From positions 1 to 64,000 of the forward strand of contig CAVWIN010000011.1 in NCBI GenBank assembly GCA_963755085.1: a stretch of 64,000 nucleotides of DNA. The letters are read 5' to 3'. Of the stretch, positions 19,396 to 29,323 are shown piece after piece (position 1 is the stretch's first letter; each line of letters opens with the position of its first letter). This DNA comes from JACVRM01 sp963755085 (lineage in GTDB: Bacteria > Actinomycetota > Thermoleophilia > Gaiellales > Gaiellaceae). Made by a program: the position numbers and the translations under genes. Under the pieces are notes generated by a model. The model did not search any database. It saw nothing but the letters and a program-made list of their open reading frames with translations, and had not been told where the DNA came from.

Positions 19396-20496
19396 TTGCG
19401 CGTCGCGGTCGTCGACACCTACTACCCGGCATTTCTCGCGGCGCATTATGCGGACCGGCCCGGCCTCGCCGACCGCCCGTACGACGAGCAGCTTCGTTCG
19501 CTGATGGAGCGCCAGTTCGGCACGTCCGACGCGTACTCGCACGAGCTGCGCCGGCTCGGACACGAGGCGGCCGACTTCGTCGTCAACGCGCCCGAGCTGC
19601 AGCGCGCATGGCGGCGCGGGAACGGCCTCGGGCGCTCGTGGCTGGCGCAGCTGCCAGGACGGGCCGGTGCAGCCGGCCGCCACCTCTTCCTGCACAAGAC
19701 GGCGAGGGCGCAGATCGAGCGCTTCGACCCGGAGATCGTCTACGTCCAGGACCTGTGGTTCTTCTCGCGCGCCGAGCTCGATGCGATGCGCGCGGCCGGG
19801 CGGCTCGTCGTCTCGCAGATCGCCAGCGCGCCGCCCGGGCCGGACATCCTGCGCGGCTTCGACCTCATCACCACGTCGTTCCCGCACTACGTCGAGCGCT
19901 TCCGGGCGCTCGGCGTCGACAGCGAGTACTTCCCGATCGCATTCGACGAGCGCGTGCTCGAACGGCTCGAGCTGCCCGCGGAACGCGACGTCGACATCGC
20001 GTTCGTCGGCGGCCTCAACCCGAGCGTGCATCCGGCGGGGGTCGCGCTCCTCGAGCGGCTCGCGCGACGGCTGCCGCTCGAGGTCTGGGGCTACGGCGGT
20101 GACGGGGCCGGGCCGCCGCTGCGCGACCGCTGGCGCGGCGAGGCCTGGGGCCTCGACATGTACCGCGTGCTCGCCCGCGCGAAGATCTCCCTGAACCGGC
20201 ACATCGAGGCGGCCGAGGGCTTCGCGAACAACATGCGCCTCTTCGAGTCGACCGGGGTCGGGTCGCTCCTCATCACCGAGGCGGCCCAGAACCTGCACGA
20301 CCTCTTCGAGCCCGGCCGCGAGGTGGTCACCTACGCGTCGGAGAGCGAGCTCGTCGAGAAGGTGTCGCACCTCCTGGCACACGAGGACGAACGTGCGGAC
20401 ATCGCCGCCGCCGGCCAGGCGCGCACGCTGCGCGAGCACACGTACCGGCGGCGAATCGCAGAGCTGGCGGAGCTGCTTCAGGCACGCTTGCGCTGA
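19396..20496 (+). CDS. CgeB-like GT-B glycosyltransferase
   Basis: Intact 366-residue frame; TTG 19396 gives LRVAVVDTYYPAFLAAHYADRP. The N-terminal half binds the acceptor ('FDPEIVYVQDLWFFSRAELDAMRAAGRLVVSQIA', 'ITTSFPHYVERFRALGVDSEYFPIAFDERVLERL'). The C-terminal half is GT-B: 'DVDIAFVGGLNPSVHPAGVALLERLARRLPLEVWGYGG', 'AKISLNRHIEAAEGFANNMRLFESTGVGSLLITE', 'LFEPGREVVTYASESELVEKVSHLLAHE'. This layout matches CgeB/spore-maturation-type glycosyltransferases. The stop overlaps the next ATG (TGATG), so the two are likely translated together. Confidence 0.8.
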   Translation: MRVAVVDTYYPAFLAAHYADRPGLADRPYDEQLRSLMERQFGTSDAYSHELRRLGHEAADFVVNAPELQRAWRRGNGLGRSWLAQLPGRAGAAGRHLFLHKTARAQIERFDPEIVYVQDLWFFSRAELDAMRAAGRLVVSQIASAPPGPDILRGFDLITTSFPHYVERFRALGVDSEYFPIAFDERVLERLELPAERDVDIAFVGGLNPSVHPAGVALLERLARRLPLEVWGYGGDGAGPPLRDRWRGEAWGLDMYRVLARAKISLNRHIEAAEGFANNMRLFESTGVGSLLITEAAQNLHDLFEPGREVVTYASESELVEKVSHLLAHEDERADIAAAGQARTLREHTYRRRIAELAELLQARLR

Positions 20497-21500
20497 TGGC
20501 CGATCGCGAGTTCTGCACGCTGTTCGACTCGAACTACCTGATCAAGGCGCTCGTCCTGCACCGCTCGCTGGAGCGGCATGCGCCTTCGTTCCACCTCACC
20601 GCCTTCTGCTTCGACGACGAGGCGAAGCGGCGCCTGGACGGGCTGGCGCTGCCGCACGTGACGGCTGTCCCGCTGTCGGCCCTCGAGGACTTCGACCGGG
20701 AGCTCTTGTCGACGAAGGAAGACCGGACCTCGGTCGAGTACTGCTGGACGGCGACGCCGGCGCTGCCGCTCTACGTGTTCGGCACGCGGCCCGAGGTCGG
20801 CGAGGTCACGTACATCGACGCCGACCTCATGTTCTTCTCCGATCCCGAGGCGCTGTTCGACGAGATGGGTGACGCCTCCGTCCTCATCACCCCGCACCGG
20901 TACGCGCCCGAGCACGCCCACCAGGCGATCAACGGGATCTACAACGTTCAGTTCCTCCCGTTTCGGCGCGACGAGCGCGGGCTCCGCATCCTGAACTGGT
21001 GGCACGACCGCTGCATCGAGTGGTGCTACTACCGGCTCGAGGACGGGAAGCTCGGCGACCAGAAGTACCTCGACGACTGGCCGGAGCGTTTCGACGGCGT
21101 GCACGTTCTGCAGCACAAGGGCGGCGGGCTCGCACCCTGGAACATCTCGCAGTACGATGTTCACGAGCGGGACGGGCGCGTGCTGGTCGATGACGACGCG
21201 CTCGTCTTCTTCCACTACCACCGCTTCCAGTTGCGCGCTCGCGGGGATCACGCGTGGCAGCCACCCGGCTACCCGATCAGCGAGCGGCAGCGCGAGCTGG
21301 TTTACGATCCCTACCTGGCCGAGATCGATCGCGCCGTCGAGGTCATCCGGTCGGTGGCACCCGGGTTCGACGCCGGCTTGACGCCCGCGCCACGGGTGCG
21401 CGAGCGCATCCAGGAGCTGCGCGCGAACGTCGGCGCCCGTGCGGTCCACCGCTTCCCGTTCCTGCTGCGGGTCCGGCACCCGCTGCAGGCGCGCAGGTGA
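20496..21500 (+). CDS. GT8-like glycosyltransferase
   Basis: Intact 334-residue frame from ATG 20496. 'FCTLFDSNYLIKALVLHRSLERHAPSFHLTAFCFDDEAKRRLDGL' is a GT-A opening of family-8 type. 'EVTYIDADLMFFSDPEALFDEM' carries the metal-binding DxD, and 'QAINGIYNVQFLPFRRDERGLRILNWWHDRC' and 'GDQKYLDDWPERF' follow. The 'HHKGGGLAPWN' equivalent reads LQHKGGGLAPWN. The C-terminal part ends '...FHYHRFQLRA' and a basic helix. Such proteins are common in actinobacterial capsule clusters; sugar and acceptor are unknown. Confidence 0.8.
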   Translation: MADREFCTLFDSNYLIKALVLHRSLERHAPSFHLTAFCFDDEAKRRLDGLALPHVTAVPLSALEDFDRELLSTKEDRTSVEYCWTATPALPLYVFGTRPEVGEVTYIDADLMFFSDPEALFDEMGDASVLITPHRYAPEHAHQAINGIYNVQFLPFRRDERGLRILNWWHDRCIEWCYYRLEDGKLGDQKYLDDWPERFDGVHVLQHKGGGLAPWNISQYDVHERDGRVLVDDDALVFFHYHRFQLRARGDHAWQPPGYPISERQRELVYDPYLAEIDRAVEVIRSVAPGFDAGLTPAPRVRERIQELRANVGARAVHRFPFLLRVRHPLQARR

Positions 21501-21558
21501 GGTTCAACCCCCCGCACGGCGCCGGCCGCCTTGACCGCGAGGACAGCCCGCTCGACGT

Positions 21559-22659
21559 TCATGCGGCGACGGCCGATACCGCGCGCAGCGCCTCGGCGAC
21601 GTGGTCGACCTCGGCATCCGACAGCTCGGGGTAGATCGGCAGGCTGACGACCCGGTCCGCCAGCCGCTCGCTGACCCCGAGCGGGAGGCCGCCTGCGAGC
21701 CGGGCATAGGGCGGATGCCGGTGCACCGGGTGCGGGTAGTGAACAAGCGTGCCGACGCCACGGTCGGCCAGCGCCGCCTGGAACGCCTCGCGCTCGGGCG
21801 CCTCCACGACGTACAGGTGGTACACGTGCCGTCGCCCGGGCAGCTCGCGGAGCGGCCGGACGGGGCCGTCGCCGAGCGCCTCGTCGTAGGCGGCCGCGAT
21901 TGCGCGCCGGCGCAAGTTCCAGCCGTCAACGTGGCGGAGCTTGGTGCGGAGATAGGCCGCCTGGGTCTCGTCGAGCCGGGAGTTGACACCGGCAGCAACG
22001 TGCTCGTAGCGGCCGGACTGGCCGTACATGCGAAGCAGGCGAACGCGCTCGGCGAGCTCGGGATCCTCGGTCGCAACGGCGCCGCCATCGCCGAGCGCAC
22101 CGAGGTTCTTGGTCGGGTAGAAGCTGAACGTTCCAAGCGTGCCCATCGTCCCGGCCCGGCGGCCGCGAAGCTCGGCGCCTGTCGCCTGTGCGCAGTCCTC
22201 GACGACCGCGATCCGGTCGGTGACTGCGAGCAGCGCATCCATGTCCGCGCACTGGCCGTAGAGATGGACGGGGACGATGGCCCGCGTCCGCGACGTGAGA
22301 GCCCGCTCCAGCGACGCGGGATCCATCGTCCCCGCCTCCGGCTCGACATCACACAGCACGGGTATCGCCCCGGCCCGCTCGATGCCGCTCACGGTGGGCA
22401 CGCACGTATTCGCCTGCGTCACGACTTCATCCCCCGGGCCGACGGCGAGCGCTCGAAGGGCCAGCTCGATCGCGTCGGTGCCGTTCGCGCAGCCGGCGGC
22501 CGCCGCCGAGCCGTTCCAGGCCGCGAACTCCTCCTCGAAGGCGCGGCCTTCCTCACCGAGCACGAACCAGCCGCGGTCGAGCACGCGCGCAGCTGCGGCG
22601 TCGAGTTCCGGGCGCAGCGCGGCGGTCGCCCGCGCGAGGTCGTTGAACGGCACCTTCAC
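21559..22659 (-). CDS. DegT/DnrJ/EryC1 aminotransferase, 3-keto-sugar type likely
   Basis: Intact 366-residue PLP enzyme from 22659 (MKVPFNDLARATAALRPELDAA). Motifs: 'RGWFVLGEEGRAFEEEFAAW', 'ANGTDAIELALRALAVGPGDEVVTQANTCVPT', 'IVPVHLYGQCADMDALLA', 'IAVVEDCAQATGAE' (ring-stacking region), 'FSFYPTKNLGALGDGGAV' with the PLP Lys, and 'NSRLDETQAAYLRTKL'. NTCVPT and FYPTKNLGALGDGG are typical of FdtB/QdtB-type enzymes that make 3-amino-3,6-dideoxy sugars. That specificity is inference; no dTDP-4-keto isomerase is seen nearby. Confidence 0.85.
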   Translation of the reverse strand: MKVPFNDLARATAALRPELDAAAARVLDRGWFVLGEEGRAFEEEFAAWNGSAAAAGCANGTDAIELALRALAVGPGDEVVTQANTCVPTVSGIERAGAIPVLCDVEPEAGTMDPASLERALTSRTRAIVPVHLYGQCADMDALLAVTDRIAVVEDCAQATGAELRGRRAGTMGTLGTFSFYPTKNLGALGDGGAVATEDPELAERVRLLRMYGQSGRYEHVAAGVNSRLDETQAAYLRTKLRHVDGWNLRRRAIAAAYDEALGDGPVRPLRELPGRRHVYHLYVVEAPEREAFQAALADRGVGTLVHYPHPVHRHPPYARLAGGLPLGVSERLADRVVSLPIYPELSDAEVDHVAEALRAVSAVAA

Positions 22660-22700
22660 GGCGGCCAGTCTAGGTGGCCCGATACGTACGATTCCGCGCC

Positions 22701-23690
22701 ATGGGCAGGCGCGCGCTGATCACGGGCGTAGGGGGACAGGATGGCTCCCTGCTCGCCGAGCTGCTGCTCGTCGAGGGCACCGAGGTCGTCGGCGTCTGCC
22801 GCCGGCCGCCCGACGAGTATCCGAACCTCGACGGGCTGCGTGGCCAGGTCGAGCTCGTCCAGGCCGATCTGCTCGACCAGCCCTCGATCGTCGGCGCGCT
22901 GCGCCGGGCGGCGCCGGACGAGGTCTATAACCTCGCGTCGCGTCTCGTTCGTGCCGGCCTCGTGGCGCGAGCCGGTGCAGACCGCCGAGTTCGCGGCCGT
23001 CGGCGCGACGGCGCTGCTGGAGGCCATCCGCCAGGTCGACCCCGGCGTTCGCTACTACCAGGCGAGCTCGAGCGAGATCTTCGGCGAGCCGTCGAGGTGC
23101 CCGCAGACCGAGCGGACGCCGCTCGCGCCGGTCACGCCGTACGGCGTCGCGAAGGCGTACGCGCACTTCATCACCCGCAGCTATCGGCACCGCTACGACA
23201 TGCACGCGTCGTCGGGGATCCTCTATAACCACGAGTCGCCGCGACGCCCGGTCGAGTTCGTTACGCGCAAGGTCGCGCAGGGGGCGGCGGCGATCGCGGT
23301 CGGGCTCGAGCGTGAGCTCGGCTCGGGCTCGCTCGACGCACGCCGCGACTGGGGCTACGCGGGCGACTACGTCACCGCCATGCGGCTGATGGTGCGGGAG
23401 GACGAGCCGGGCGACTATGTCGTCGCGACCGGCGTCCTGCACTAGCGTGCAGGAGCTCGTCGAGATCGCGTTCGCGCCACGTCGGGCTCGACTGGCGCAG
23501 CTACGTCCGCGTCGACGACACGCTCCAGCGCGGCCGCGCCGAGCTGCACGACCTCGTCGGCGACGCGACCAAGGCGCGCGAGACGCTGGGCTGGGAGCCG
23601 ATCGTCTCGTTCGAGGAGCTCGTGCGCATGCTCGTGGACGCCGATCTCGCGGCGCTGCGCGCGACCGGAATCCAAACAACGCGCTCCTAG
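22701..23690 (+). CDS. gmd: GDP-mannose 4,6-dehydratase (frameshifted)
   Basis: Makes GDP-4-keto-6-deoxymannose from GDP-mannose. ATG 22701 gives MGRRALITGVGGQDGSLLAELLL, the GQDGS loop typical of Gmd. Then 'PDEVYNLAS', 'FVPASWREPVQTAEFAAVGATALLEAIRQ', 'YYQASSSEIFGEP' (S-S-E), 'TPYGVAKAYAHFITRSYR' (YxxxK), 'GILYNHESPRR...VEFVTRKV', 'DARRDWGYAGDYVTAMRLM' and a C-terminal 'LVGDATKARETLGWEP'. SS-FVPASW and NHESPRR are diagnostic. Frame steps lie near 22955, 23445 and 23480. It can feed the perosamine- or fucose-type enzymes in the locus. Confidence 0.88.
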
Positions 23691-23699
23691 AATGCCGCA

Positions 23700-24913
23700 G
23701 TGGTAACAAACGACGATCTGGACGTCGATGCCCTCGTCGAGCGCCTGCGCGTCGAGGTCGACCTGACCGGGCGAGGAACCGCCGGACGACCCTCGTGGGA
23801 GCCGGCGCGGATCGAGGCGGGCCGGCTCGCCGCCGGTCAGCGGCGACCGGCCGTTCTACCGCCGGCCGGGCCTGGCCGGGACGCGCGCGCTACGTCGCCG
23901 CGGCCGTGCCGAAGACGGTCATCCGCAAGCTCGTCCGCTGGTACGTCGAGCCGATCGCCGCCGAGCAGCGCGCGTTCAACGGCGCGCGTCCTGCGGCTGA
24001 TCGACGACGTCACGGCGTGGACGGCGTCCGGGCTCGCACTCGCTGCACCGAGCGCCTCGACGCGCTGGCGGCGCGGGTCGAGCGCGCTGCAGGAGGCGGA
24101 CGCCGGCGAGCGCGGGCGGCCGACGCTCCGGCTCGAGGACCGGCTGCTGCGCGTCGAGCGCCGGCCCGGCCGGCCGGCCAGCCGGCGCGGCCGTGCCGCC
24201 GCCGCCGCCGCCGTCGCGCCGTTCGACTACTTCGCCTTCGAGGGGCGCATGCGCGAGAACCGCGACGAGATCCGCCGCCGCCAGGCCGCCGTACGTCGGC
24301 GACTTCCGCGATGCCGCGCCGGTGCTCGACGTCGGCTGCGGCCGCGGCGAGTTCCTCGACGCTGCTGCGCGAGGCGGGCGTCGAGGCGCGCGGCGTCGAC
24401 GCCGACGCCGACATGGTCGCCTTCTGCCGCGGCGATGGCCTCGACGTCGAGCAGGGCGACGTGCTCGCCTACCTCGAGGGGTCGCAGAGGCCGTCGCTCG
24501 GCGGGATCTTCGCCGCGCACGTCGTCGAGCACCTGCATCCGCCCGCGCTCGTGCGCTTCCTCGAGCTGGCGGCAAGCCGCGCTGCGGCCCGGCGGGCTGC
24601 TCGTGCTGGAGACGCCCAACCCCGTCTCGCTCGTCGCGCTGCAAGCACTACTTCGCCGACCTCACCCACGCCCAGCCGCTCGTGCCCGAGACGCTCGCCT
24701 TCCTCGTCCGGCAGCGCGGGGCTCGCTGTCGACGGAGCTCCGCTACCTCAACGAGCCGCCCGCGGCCGAGCGCCTGCAGCCCGTCCGGCTGCCGGCCGAC
24801 GAGCGCTGGGCCGAGGCGCAGGCAGGCGCTCGACGCCGACGTCCGGCGCCTCAACGAGGTCGTGTTCGGGCCCCAGGACTACGCGGTCGTCGCGCGCCGC
24901 CCGGCCCCGATGA
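23700..24913 (+). CDS. Coiled-coil methyltransferase of polysaccharide locus (heavily frameshifted)
   Basis: GTG 23700 gives VVTNDDLDVDALVERLRVEVD. The middle is rich in Arg, Ala and Glu with helical heptads. Then comes a methyltransferase: 'PVLDVGCGRGEFLD' (motif I), 'REAGVEARGVDADADMVAFCRGDGLDVEQGDVLAYLEG', 'GIFAAHVVEHLHPPALVRFLELA', 'GGLLVLETPNPVSLVAL', 'HYFADLTHAQPLVPETLAFLV', ending 'VVFGPQDYAVVARR'. At least eight one-base steps are needed. The HYFADLTHAQPLVPETL motif occurs in methyltransferases fused or adjacent to GT4 enzymes in capsule clusters, as here: the next gene starts within its stop (ATGA). Confidence 0.75.
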
Positions 24914-25938
24914 GAATCGCCGTCTGCCTCCCGCAGGTGCCGTTCCAGGTCGGGCGGCGCCGAGATCCTCGCGCGTGAGCTGACTGCGAGCCTCGAGCGC
25001 GCGCGGCCATCGCGCGGAGCTCGTCACCGTGCCGTTCAAGTGGTACCCGAACGAGCGGGTCATGACCGAGCCGCTCCTCTGGCGGCTGCTCGACCTGACC
25101 GAGGCGAACGGCGAGCCGATCGACCTGGTCGATCGGCACGAAGTTCCCGTCGTACGCGTGCAGCCACCCGAACAAGGTCGTCTGGCTCGTGCACCAGTTC
25201 CGGCAGGCGTACGAGCTCGACGGCACGGAGCTCGGCCAGTTCGGGCCGTCGCCGGAGGACCGCGCGTGGTGCGCGCCGTCCACCGGCTCGATCGCGCCGC
25301 CCTCGGCGAGGCGCGCAAGCTGTTCGCGATCTCCCGGAACGTCGCCGACCGCTGCCGCGCCTCGACCGGCCTCGAGGCCGAGGTGCTGCTGCCGCCGCCG
25401 CAGCCGCTGCCCTACCGCAACGACGGGCTACGGTGACTTCGTGCTCTCGGTGGGCCGGCTCGACCGCGCCAAGCGCGTCGACCTGCTGCTCGAGGCGGCT
25501 GTCCGCGTCGGATCTGCGCGTCGTCGTCGCCGGCGACGGCCCCGACCGCCGGCGGCTCGAGCGGCTCGCCGAGCGAGCTCGGCCTGAACGGCCGCGTCAC
25601 GTTTGTCGGCCGCGTGTCGGCCGAGGAGCTCGCCGACCTGTACGCGACGTGCCTGGCCGTCTACTACGCGCCGGTCGACGAGGATTTCGGCCTGGTGCCC
25701 TACGAGGCGTTCCTGGCCGAGAAGCCGGTGGTCACGACCCACGACGCGGGCGGGCCGCTCGATGCCGTCACCGACCGGGAGACCGGCGTCGTCGTCGCGC
25801 CGGAGCCCCGTGCGATCGCCGAGCGCGCTGGCCTGGCTGGACGCGAACCGCGACGAGGCGCGCGCCTGGGGGGCTCGGGGACGGTCAGTCGCCGAGCAGC
25901 TCACCTGGGACCGCGTCGTCGACTGCCTGCTCGGATGA
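24910..25938 (+). CDS. GT4 glycosyltransferase (heavily frameshifted)
   Basis: ATG 24910: MRIAVCLPQVPFQVGGAEILARELTASL, a GT-B opening with the GGAE loop. Then 'TVPFKWYPNERVMTEPLLWRLLDLTEANGEPIDLV', 'KVVWLVHQFRQAYELDGTELGQF', 'LFAISRNVADR', 'GDFVLSVGRLDRAKRVDLLLEA', 'LRVVVAGDGPDRRRLERLA', 'GRVSAEELADLYATCLAVYYAPVDEDFGLVPYEAFLAEKPVVTTHDAGGPLDAV'. The E-F-G-x7-E region is intact. Six or more frame steps. It overlaps both neighbours by ATGA, so it is the middle of a translationally coupled trio. Confidence 0.82.
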
Positions 25939-27171
25939 AGGTCGAGTACCGCTCGCCGCTGCCGCCCGAAAGCAGTGGCGTTGCCGACTACAGCGCTCTG
26001 CTTGTTACCCGCGCTCTCCGAGCGGCTCGACGTCGAGGTGATCCATCCCACCCGGCGCCGCCCGCGCCGGCGCAGCCGCCGAGCTCGGCATCTTCCACAT
26101 CGGCAACAGCCCGGAGGCGCACGGCTGGATCTTCGAGGCGCTGCGCGACCAGCCCGGGCTGGTCGTCCTGCACGAGTTCGTCGTGCACCACCTCGTCGCC
26201 GGCGTGACCGTCGGCCGCGGCGACGGCGTCGGCTACCTCGACGCGATGCAGCGCGAGGCCGGCGTCGTGGGACGCCTGCTCGCGCATGGCGTGATCGATG
26301 GGCTTGTCCCGCCGCTCTGGGAGCGGCGCGCGGCCGACTTCCCGCTCGTGCGCGAGGTGCTGGCGCACGCGCGCGGAGTGATCGTCCACTCACGCCACGT
26401 GGCGCGCCACCTGCGCGAGGCCGGCTACGGCGGGCCGGTGTTCGTCGTGCCTCACCCGGCCTGGGATGCGCCCGTGGTCGAGCCGTACCGGCCGAGCGGC
26501 CCGGGCCCGGTCGTCGCTGTCGTCGGGCACATCAACCCCGAGAAGCGGCTGCCCGTCGTGCTCGACGCCTTCGCGCGCGCTGCGCGCCGACGTACCCGGA
26601 CGCGCGGGTCGTCATCGCCGGCGCCACGGCCGGCATCGACGTGGACCGCCTCGTCGGCGAGACCGGTCTGGTCGGCGCCGTCGAGCTGCTCGGCCGCGTC
26701 GACGAGATGATGCTCTGGCGGATCCTGCGCGGCGCAGACGCCTGCGTGTCGCTGCGCTATCCGACCATGGGCGAGACGTCCGGCGTCGTGGTCCGCGCGT
26801 TGGCGCTGGGGACGCCGCTCGTCGTCTCCGACGTCGGCTGGTTCGCCGAGCTGCCGGACGCAGTTGCGCTCAAGGTGCCGGTCGCCGGCGGCGAGGTGGA
26901 GGCGCTGACGGAGCATCTCCGCGCGCTCGCCGGCGACCCCGGCCTACGCGCAGCGCTCGGCGCGGCCGGGCGGGAGCTGGCGCGTACCGAGCACGCCGTC
27001 GGGCACGTCGCCGACCTGTACGCCGGCGCATGCGAGCAGGTCGTCGGGACGCGCTTCGTCGAAGAGGCACTCCTGCGGCAGGTCGGCACCGCCGCCGTCG
27101 AGACCGGTGCCGACGCCGCGACGCTGCAGGCCGTCGCCGGGGCGGTACGCGAAGTGACGCGTGGAGACTGA
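25935..27171 (+). CDS. GT4 glycosyltransferase (frameshifted N-terminus)
   Basis: ATG 25935: MKVEYRSPLPPESSGVADYSALLLPALSERLDVEV, with the 'PPESSGVADY' opening typical of this GT4 subgroup. It continues 'GIFHIGNSPEAHGWIFEALRDQPGLVVLHEFVVHHL', 'GVIVHSRHVARHLREAGYGGPVFVVPHPAW', 'VVAVVGHINPEKRLPVVLDAFARA', 'DARVVIAGATAGIDVDRLV', 'CVSLRYPTMGETSGVVVRALALGTPLVVSDVGWF'. Frame steps lie near 26005, 26075 and 26585. The last 40 residues form an extra helical tail. It overlaps the next gene by 11 bp. Confidence 0.85.
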
Positions 27172-29323
27172 GGGCGCAGCCGCGCCGCGCGCGGCGGTGC
27201 TCGACCGCGTTCCGGCCGTCCCCCTGCTGGTCGGCGGCGTCCTGCTGCTCGTGGTCGTCGTGCGCGTGTGGATCGCCGACCGGATCGTGACCCCGTGGAT
27301 CATGGTCGACGAGATCGTCTACTCGGAGCTCGCGAAGAGCATCGCTGCGAACGGCGACCTGAGCATCCGCGAGCACGCGTCGAACGTGCCGAGCGTCCTG
27401 TACCCAGCCGCGATCGCGCCCGCCTGGCTCTTCGACCGCATCGGCACCGCGTACGGGATCGCGAAGGCGATCAACGTGGTCGTGATGACGAGCACGATCG
27501 TCCCCGTCTGGCTCTGGGCGCGCCGGCTCGCGCCGCCGCTGCTCGCCGGGGTGACCGTCGTCCTCGTCCTGGTGATGCCGTCGATGCTCTACACGGGCGT
27601 GCTCATGACCGAGAACGCGTTCCTGCCGCTCTTCGTCGCCGCTTGCTTCTGCACCGCGCTCGCGCTCGAGCGGCCGACCCTCGGACGCCAGGCGCTCGTG
27701 CTCGGCTTCTGCGTCCTCGCGATCGGCGTCCGCCTCCAGGGCGTGGTGCTGCTCGCCGTCGTGCCCGCGGCCGTGGCCCTCAAGCTGCTCTTCGACCGGC
27801 TCGCACCAGAGGCAAGCTGGCGCGGCGCCTTCCGCACGGCCCGGCCGCTCTGGCCGACGTTCGCCGTGCTCGCCGCCGGGGCGCTCGCCTTCCTGGTCTA
27901 CGAGGAGGCGCGCGGGCGCTCCCTCTCATCGGCCCTCGGCTCGTACCAGGCCGTCGCGACCTCCGGGTACTCCTTCGCGACCGTGCGCCACTGGGTCGTC
28001 CTACACGCCGCGGAGCTTGCGTTCTCGGTCGGCGTCGTCCCGGCGTCGGCGTTCCTCGTCCTGCTCGGGCTGGCGCTGCTCGGACGGACGGCGACCGCCG
28101 CCGAGCGCTCGTTCGTCGCCGTCACGACGGCTGCCGTCGTCCTCGTTGTCGTGCAGGTCGCCGCCTTCGCGTCGCGCTTCTCGCTTCGCATCGAGGAGCG
28201 CTACCTGTTCCCGCTCGCGCCACTCCTCTTCATCGCGCTCGCCGCCTGGATCGCGCGCGGTCTGCCCCGGCCGCGTGTCGTCGCGGCCATCGCGGCGGTC
28301 GTCCCCGTCGTCCTCCTGCTCGACGTGCACTTGAAGAACCTGCTCGGCCAGCAGATCCTCTCCGACACATTCGCGCTGATCCCCGTCTGGCGGGCCACCC
28401 AGCTGCTCGACGGCGGCACGAACACGGCGCAGGTCCTGCTTTGGGCCGGCGCTGCGGCTGCGGCGGCCGCCTTCCTGTTCCTGCCGCGCCGGCTCGCGCT
28501 GCTGCTCCCGGCCGCGGTCGCCGTCTTCCTGGCCGTCGGCTCGTACCCCGTCTTCGGCGCCGTCCGCGACTACGCGCGCACGCTCCAGGCCTACGCCGGC
28601 GGCGGCAACCTGGAGTGGATCGACGGCGCGGGTCGGGTACCACGCCGACGTGCCGTACCTCTACGACGCCTCCAAGGTGCCGGGCTACGACGATATGCTG
28701 CTCTGGCAGACGGAGTTCTGGAACCGCAGCCTCGGCCCGGTGATCGCGCTCGGGCCGCACGTCCGCGACCCGATCGTCGAGGACGGCGGCACGATCGACC
28801 CGGCGACGGGCCGGATCGACGGCGCCGGCCGCGGCCGGCGCGCGCTACGCCGTCGCGACGTCGGGGCTCGAGCTCGCCGGCAACGCCGCTCGGCGACGAA
28901 GTCGCTGCTCACGCTGTACCGGGTGCGTCCGCCGCTTCGTATCGCGAGCGCGGTCGAAGGCGTCTACGGTGACGGCTGGATGGGGCGCAAGCGCCGCGTA
29001 CAACGTCGTATGCGCGGCGCAACGCGCCGGGTCAGGGTCGTGCTCTCGCGCGCGGCGTGGGGCGGCAAGGACATACCCGGGCACGTCATCGTCCGCGTCG
29101 GCCCGTCCGCGCGTGGTCGACGGCGCCGCCGCGCATCGGACGCGGACGACCGCCAGCGCGGCGCTCACGCTGCACCAGCTGCAGACGAAGACCGTGACGC
29201 TGCCCGCGCCGCGCGCGCCGTTCCGTGTCGAGGTCACGGTCGACCCCGACGTTCTCGCCGTCGCAGTTCGGCCTGCCTGACGCCCGGCAGCTCGGCGCCC
29301 AGGTCACGTTCTCACCCAGGTGA
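27161..29323 (+). CDS. GT-C membrane glycosyltransferase with C-terminal extracytoplasmic domain, copy 1 (frameshifted tail)
   Basis: GTG 27161. About 720 residues. The first 480 hold around 11 hydrophobic helices; the first loop has 'PWIMVDEIVYSELAKSIAANGDLSIRE', where the DE pair matches the catalytic acids of PMT/ArnT-type GT-C enzymes. Later 'LYTGVLMTENAFLPLFVAACF' and 'RLQGVVLLAVVPAAV' fit the same fold. The soluble C-terminal 240 residues include 'YDDMLLWQTEFWNRSLG', 'SLLTLYRVRPPLRIASAVEGVYGDGWMG' and the terminal 'PSQFGLPDARQLGAQVTFSPR'. Frame steps lie near 28625, 28830, 28900, 28985 and 29100. Probably uses a lipid-phosphate sugar made by the DPM1-like GT. Confidence 0.75.

Noticed and set aside
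21497..21634. Short plus-strand frame starting GTG within the stop of the GT8-like gene
   Set aside because: Start overlap looks suggestive, but the 45 residues have no motif and run into the aminotransferase on the opposite strand. Could be the stub of a lost gene; not supported.
24910..25938. Programmed frameshifting in the GT4 gene
   Set aside because: The many steps lie at unrelated sequences and recur in neighbouring genes, so sequence error is simpler than recoding.
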